Shown: positions 61,306 through 64,000 of the stretch, in pieces
Layout of the letters: every line of letters starts with the position of its first letter
Position numbering within the stretch: the stretch's first letter is position 1
Source: Bacteroidota bacterium
Lineage (GTDB): Bacteria > Bacteroidota > Bacteroidia > Bacteroidales > Paludibacteraceae
NCBI GenBank assembly: GCA_017860295.1
Contig: JAFNAS010000018.1
Span: 1-64,000 of the forward strand
Direction: 5' to 3'
Length of the DNA: 64,000 nt
Notes under the pieces: model-generated
Told to the model about the DNA's origin: nothing
The model's database searches: none
The model's input: the letters and a program-made list of their open reading frames with translations, nothing else
Translations under genes and position numbers: made by a program

Positions 61306-62568
61306 TTAGTTTGCACCCTTGCTTCTCAGCAAATTAACATTTCCTTTCAGTTTGAATTTCTTTCCATCCGTTCCGGTCGCCGTAATCAAATAATAGTATA
61401 CTCCCGGAGGAGCCAATCGTCCACCGACTCTACCGTCCCAGCCCTGAGCCGGATCGGTAGAAGTATACACTCTCCCTGCCCATGACGAATAAAGCAATAT
61501 TTTATAGTCGCCAATAGATCGGTACGATACCCTGAACTGATCATTTTTGCCGTCCCCATTAGGAGTAAACACATTCGGAACATCGATAAATGAAGAGCTC
61601 ACTATAACATTCAACGAATCAGTATACGAACAGGATCCGACACTATTGGTTACCGTCAGCAATACCTTATAAGTTCCCGTTTCATTAAAAACATACCGTA
61701 AATCCGTATCAGTATAACGTAAATAATTATTTGGGCTAACTACATTATAAATTTTCCATTCATAAAATTGCGTAACCGGTAAGTTCGCATTACTCTTCAG
61801 CGAAACATTAAGAGGCCCGGAACCTTCAAGAGTACTTATTTTACGACCCGACTCATTGGCAGCATCGCGTTCCACGATACTTCCCTCCGGATGGCATTCC
61901 ACCCGTATCGCTGTGTAAGTATCCGAAGCGACAGATGCTGTTATTCCCAACAGGGTAGCATACTGATCGCCAGAGAGGGTAAAAGAGGTATCTTTATACG
62001 GAGCATCCACCTGAATGGATGAAATAGGAGCCGTTACCGTCTGCGAACGGGTAATGCCCGACCATTGACCTGAAGAATACTCCAGATCAGCATACGACAA
62101 ATTAAATTGCCGTGTCAACGTCTGCTTCGAATTATTCTTGTCATAATATACCAGATCAGGAATCGTTCCCCCGAAATTCAAGGCAATACTGCTACACTTA
62201 TCCGTTCCCTCAAAAACAGTCAAACTGTTCAACGACGCCAGATATTTAGAATAATCAATCACCCAAATATAATATGGAGTGCCGCCATCAACCGTCAAAA
62301 TATAACCAGTGTTGTCTTCCACGGAAATTTTTGAATCAGTGCTTACAAAAGTCCCTCCGTATGTCGTCCATGAATAACTGGAAGCTGAACCCGTAAATTG
62401 CACCTGATTATCGGAGGTTATTCCATTGAAAAGAAATACGGCATCAATGTTTTTCACCGCATTACCAGTCACCTGAATATATTTTCCAGTACCAGACGCA
62501 GTAAACTGCGGGTATGCCACTATTGTTATAAGGAACAAGACGGAACTTACTACAATTCTTTTAATCAT
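61306..62568 (-). CDS. Secreted protein with PKD-like and type IX (type B) sorting domain
   Basis: A 420-aa exported protein. Residues 1-20 are a signal peptide (MIKRIVVSSVLFLITIVAYP). About 200 aa of beta-rich sequence with internal Ser/Thr/Gly follow. A PKD-like domain (about 265-325) has FYEWKIYNVV and GTYKVLLTVTNSVGS. The C-terminal 85 residues match the gliding motility-associated C-terminal domain: VPNVFTPNGDGKNDQFRV, YKILLYSSWAGRVY and APPGVYYYLITATGTDGKK. This directs export by the type IX system, so the mature protein should be on the surface or secreted. Function of the front part is not known. Confidence 0.88.
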   Translation of the reverse strand: MIKRIVVSSVLFLITIVAYPQFTASGTGKYIQVTGNAVKNIDAVFLFNGITSDNQVQFTGSASSYSWTTYGGTFVSTDSKISVEDNTGYILTVDGGTPYYIWVIDYSKYLASLNSLTVFEGTDKCSSIALNFGGTIPDLVYYDKNNSKQTLTRQFNLSYADLEYSSGQWSGITRSQTVTAPISSIQVDAPYKDTSFTLSGDQYATLLGITASVASDTYTAIRVECHPEGSIVERDAANESGRKISTLEGSGPLNVSLKSNANLPVTQFYEWKIYNVVSPNNYLRYTDTDLRYVFNETGTYKVLLTVTNSVGSCSYTDSLNVIVSSSFIDVPNVFTPNGDGKNDQFRVSYRSIGDYKILLYSSWAGRVYTSTDPAQGWDGRVGGRLAPPGVYYYLITATGTDGKKFKLKGNVNLLRSKGAN

Positions 62569-62651
62569 ATCAGGAGATATTAAAGTCAATCGATTATTAG
62601 TCGTACGTGTACAACCAACGTGATAAGAAATAGAGAACTAAATACAAATGA

Positions 62652-62683
62652 CAAAATTACTATTAAATTTACAATTTGGCAAA
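62652..62683 (-). promoter_or_regulatory. Promoter of the sorting-domain protein
   Basis: On the minus strand TTTG at 62683-62680, a 20-nt spacer and TAATTTTG at 62659-62652. Both elements and spacing fit the consensus. It lies 83 nt before the ATG at 62568 and 33 nt from the IS30 left end. Confidence 0.72.
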
Positions 62684-62725
62684 ACACATTCGGTCCTCGG
62701 TAGTTTCAACAACAGAATGCAACAT

Positions 62726-63679
62726 TTAGGTATTCAAATTTAGGAAAAACAATTCTTTAGGGGAATAAAAATTGAGTTTAGCTCTTGGTCTGTTATTTAA
62801 TTTATGTTGTATTTGTTTGATTTGTTGTTGATTTAGCTGTTCAAGATTTGTTTTTTTAGGGATGTATTGTCTGATAAGTTTGTTGGTATTTTCAATTAGA
62901 CCTTTTTCCCAAGCAGCATATGGGTGAGTAAAGAAGAAGCTTGTTTTGAGTTTTTTAGCGATAGTCTGATGATCCGCAAATTCAGTTCCGTTATCTCCGG
63001 TTATTGTATGGACGCTGTTTATGTATGCGGTCAACAATTGCACTACAGTTTTGGTCAATTCTTTGGCACTTTTCCCATGTTCAAGTTTTTCCATCATCAT
63101 AAAGGCGGTTTGTCTTTCCACCATTGTGACAATTGCCCCCTTGTTGTTTACCCCTACGATAGTGTCAATTTCCCAATCCCCGAACCGTTTCTTAAGATTG
63201 ACCACCTCGGGTCTTTGGTCTATTGATACACGGTTTTTTATCGCTATTTTTTTGCCAACAGGACGCTTTCGATGTTTAAGCCGATGTCTGGTATGTTCAC
63301 AAAGGGTTCCGCCCTGAAGTTTATCTTGACGGATGATTTTGTAAATGGTCTCATGGCTGACAAAATCTTCATTTTTAATTGCTAACCGGCCTTTAATTTG
63401 TTGTGGAGAATAATCATCGTGGATCATGGCAATAATTTTCCGCTTCAACTCAGGCAGGAGTTTACGTGGTTTCTTCATGCGTTCTTTCCGTAGCTCCGCC
63501 ATGTCTTGTGCATATTCAAACGAATATTTGCCTTTCAAATTTGCATTGAGCTTCAATTCCCGGCTTACTACCGATTTGTCTTTGCCGATTGTACGGGCGA
63601 TCATTATTTGGCTACAACCCTGCTTGTGCATGACAGAGATTGTATACCTTTGTTCTGGGGTTAAATGTACTTTTTTCAT
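62726..63679 (-). CDS. IS30-family transposase
   Basis: A 317-aa DDE transposase. An N-terminal helix-turn-helix (about residues 6-50) with LTPEQRYTISVMHKQGCSQ is followed by a second DNA-binding part containing YSPQQIKGRLA and VSHETIYKII. The catalytic triad is Asp in FGDWEIDTIVG, Asp in TGDNGTEFA and Glu in KGLIENTNKLIRQY. The C-terminus has LNNRPRAKLNFYSPKELFF. No frameshift or stop is seen, so the element may be active. Confidence 0.94.
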   Translation of the reverse strand: MKKVHLTPEQRYTISVMHKQGCSQIMIARTIGKDKSVVSRELKLNANLKGKYSFEYAQDMAELRKERMKKPRKLLPELKRKIIAMIHDDYSPQQIKGRLAIKNEDFVSHETIYKIIRQDKLQGGTLCEHTRHRLKHRKRPVGKKIAIKNRVSIDQRPEVVNLKKRFGDWEIDTIVGVNNKGAIVTMVERQTAFMMMEKLEHGKSAKELTKTVVQLLTAYINSVHTITGDNGTEFADHQTIAKKLKTSFFFTHPYAAWEKGLIENTNKLIRQYIPKKTNLEQLNQQQIKQIQHKLNNRPRAKLNFYSPKELFFLNLNT

Positions 63680-63707
63680 TACAACTTAAAAGTAGAAATT
63701 TATTCCT

Positions 63708-63743
63708 AAAACTCTTTCAGGGGCATGCCCCTGAAAGAGTTTT
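63708..63743. repeat. 36-bp perfect palindrome between the transposase start and the right IS end
   Basis: Two 18-nt arms meet with no spacer (centre GCATGC, between 63725 and 63726). As RNA it would form a GC-cored hairpin followed by T in both directions. It lies 28 nt upstream of the transposase ATG, inside the element, and would stop or obstruct transcription entering from outside. Confidence 0.85.
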
Positions 63744-63763
63744 TTTCTACCTAAGAGTTGCAT

Positions 63764-64000
63764 TTCTTATTTGAAATTACGCTCTTGTCTACAAGAACAA
63801 TACATGACAACACTTATGTTTTAGCGGAAGATAAATTAGACAAAGATACTCCGGTTAGTTACAAATGATACTGCTCTTCCTTATATACAATCCGAAATAA
63901 TTAAAGACTCTTTAGTCCCCAAAAACAAAGTTTTAGTCACTAACAAAGGAAAAGCATTATCATTTGCGTATCTTTGTTTCATAAAATATTTGTATGCGCT
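63764..64000. other. Right-edge region with possible degraded coding sequence and a -7 element
   Basis: Two plus-strand frames read as protein-like sequence: one from about 63764 ending in a TGA near 63867, the other open from about 63857 to the window edge (with ALPYIQSEIIKDS and VPKNKVLVTNKGK). One frameshift would join them. I do not recognise the protein. A TATCTTTG at 63969-63976 is a perfect -7 match, which may instead mark the promoter of a gene beyond the edge. Confidence 0.3.

Larger units (their letters stand above)
62717..63763 (-). mobile_element. IS30-family insertion sequence
   Basis: A 1.05-kb element bounded by inverted repeats ATGCAAC-x2-TTAGGTA (left, 62717-62732; right, the complement at 63748-63763), 14 of 16 positions matching. 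It carries one intact transposase whose stop lies inside the left repeat, as is common in compact insertion sequences. I see no clear target-site duplication, so exact ends could differ by one or two bases. Confidence 0.85.

Overview
The window is chromosomal DNA from a member of the Bacteroidota, most likely an anaerobic or microaerophilic Bacteroidales (a Paludibacter/Dysgonomonas/Porphyromonas-like lineage; I cannot fix the genus). The evidence is the set of family-restricted proteins (PorW/SprE, DUF4293, type IX sorting domain, C_GCAxxG_C_C, RokA), recurrent Bacteroidota-type promoters (TAnnTTTG at -7, in the clearest cases with a TTG about 20 nt upstream), few strong Shine-Dalgarno sequences, a meso-DAP peptidoglycan pathway (dapB, murE) and electron-bifurcating NfnAB, which is typical of anaerobes.

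Layout. 1-16 kb: porW (type IX secretion), an MBL hydrolase, miaA, pyrG, yidC, lpxB, an ECF sigma factor overlapping an inner-membrane/outer-membrane fusion protein, nfnAB and trxA, all on the plus strand. 14.8-17 kb: a minus-strand pair, a polyprenyl synthase and a conserved unknown. 17.2-19.1 kb: comM/yifB and a small secreted protein, then about 520 nt without a gene. 19.7-28.1 kb: one long minus-strand operon, sulP - sugar transferase - wzi - wlbC - wlbB - wlbA - DUF4293, for making and exporting a surface glycan that contains a diacetamido-uronic acid. 28.4-41 kb: a histidine kinase, dapB, tRNA-Arg(ACG), a GH5 glucanase, a secreted endonuclease-like protein, an FKBP lipoprotein, a binding lipoprotein with a C_GCAxxG_C_C protein, thyA, pssA, a sugar importer with ROK kinase, and a DUF2520 protein. 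41-48.8 kb: dnaE, a CPA2 antiporter, a thioesterase, and an acyltransferase resembling glycine-lipid synthase GlsB. 49.1-59.8 kb: division and cell-wall (dcw) cluster mraZ-rsmH-ftsL-ftsI-murE-mraY-murD-(small membrane protein)-ftsW-murG, preceded by a MraZ-type operator and closed by a strong bidirectional terminator. 59.8-62.6 kb: terC, DUF486 and a secreted protein with a type IX sorting domain. 62.7-63.8 kb: a complete IS30-family element.

How the parts connect. Most genes are core housekeeping. The most coherent specialised theme is the cell surface and type IX secretion: PorW is a machine component, the protein at 61306-62568 is a predicted cargo, and WlbA/B/C resemble the Wbp steps that in Porphyromonas gingivalis make the sugar linking cargo to A-LPS. 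The most unusual architecture is the ECF sigma factor with its overlapping partner, one polypeptide that appears to join a cytoplasmic/inner-membrane segment to an outer-membrane beta-barrel.
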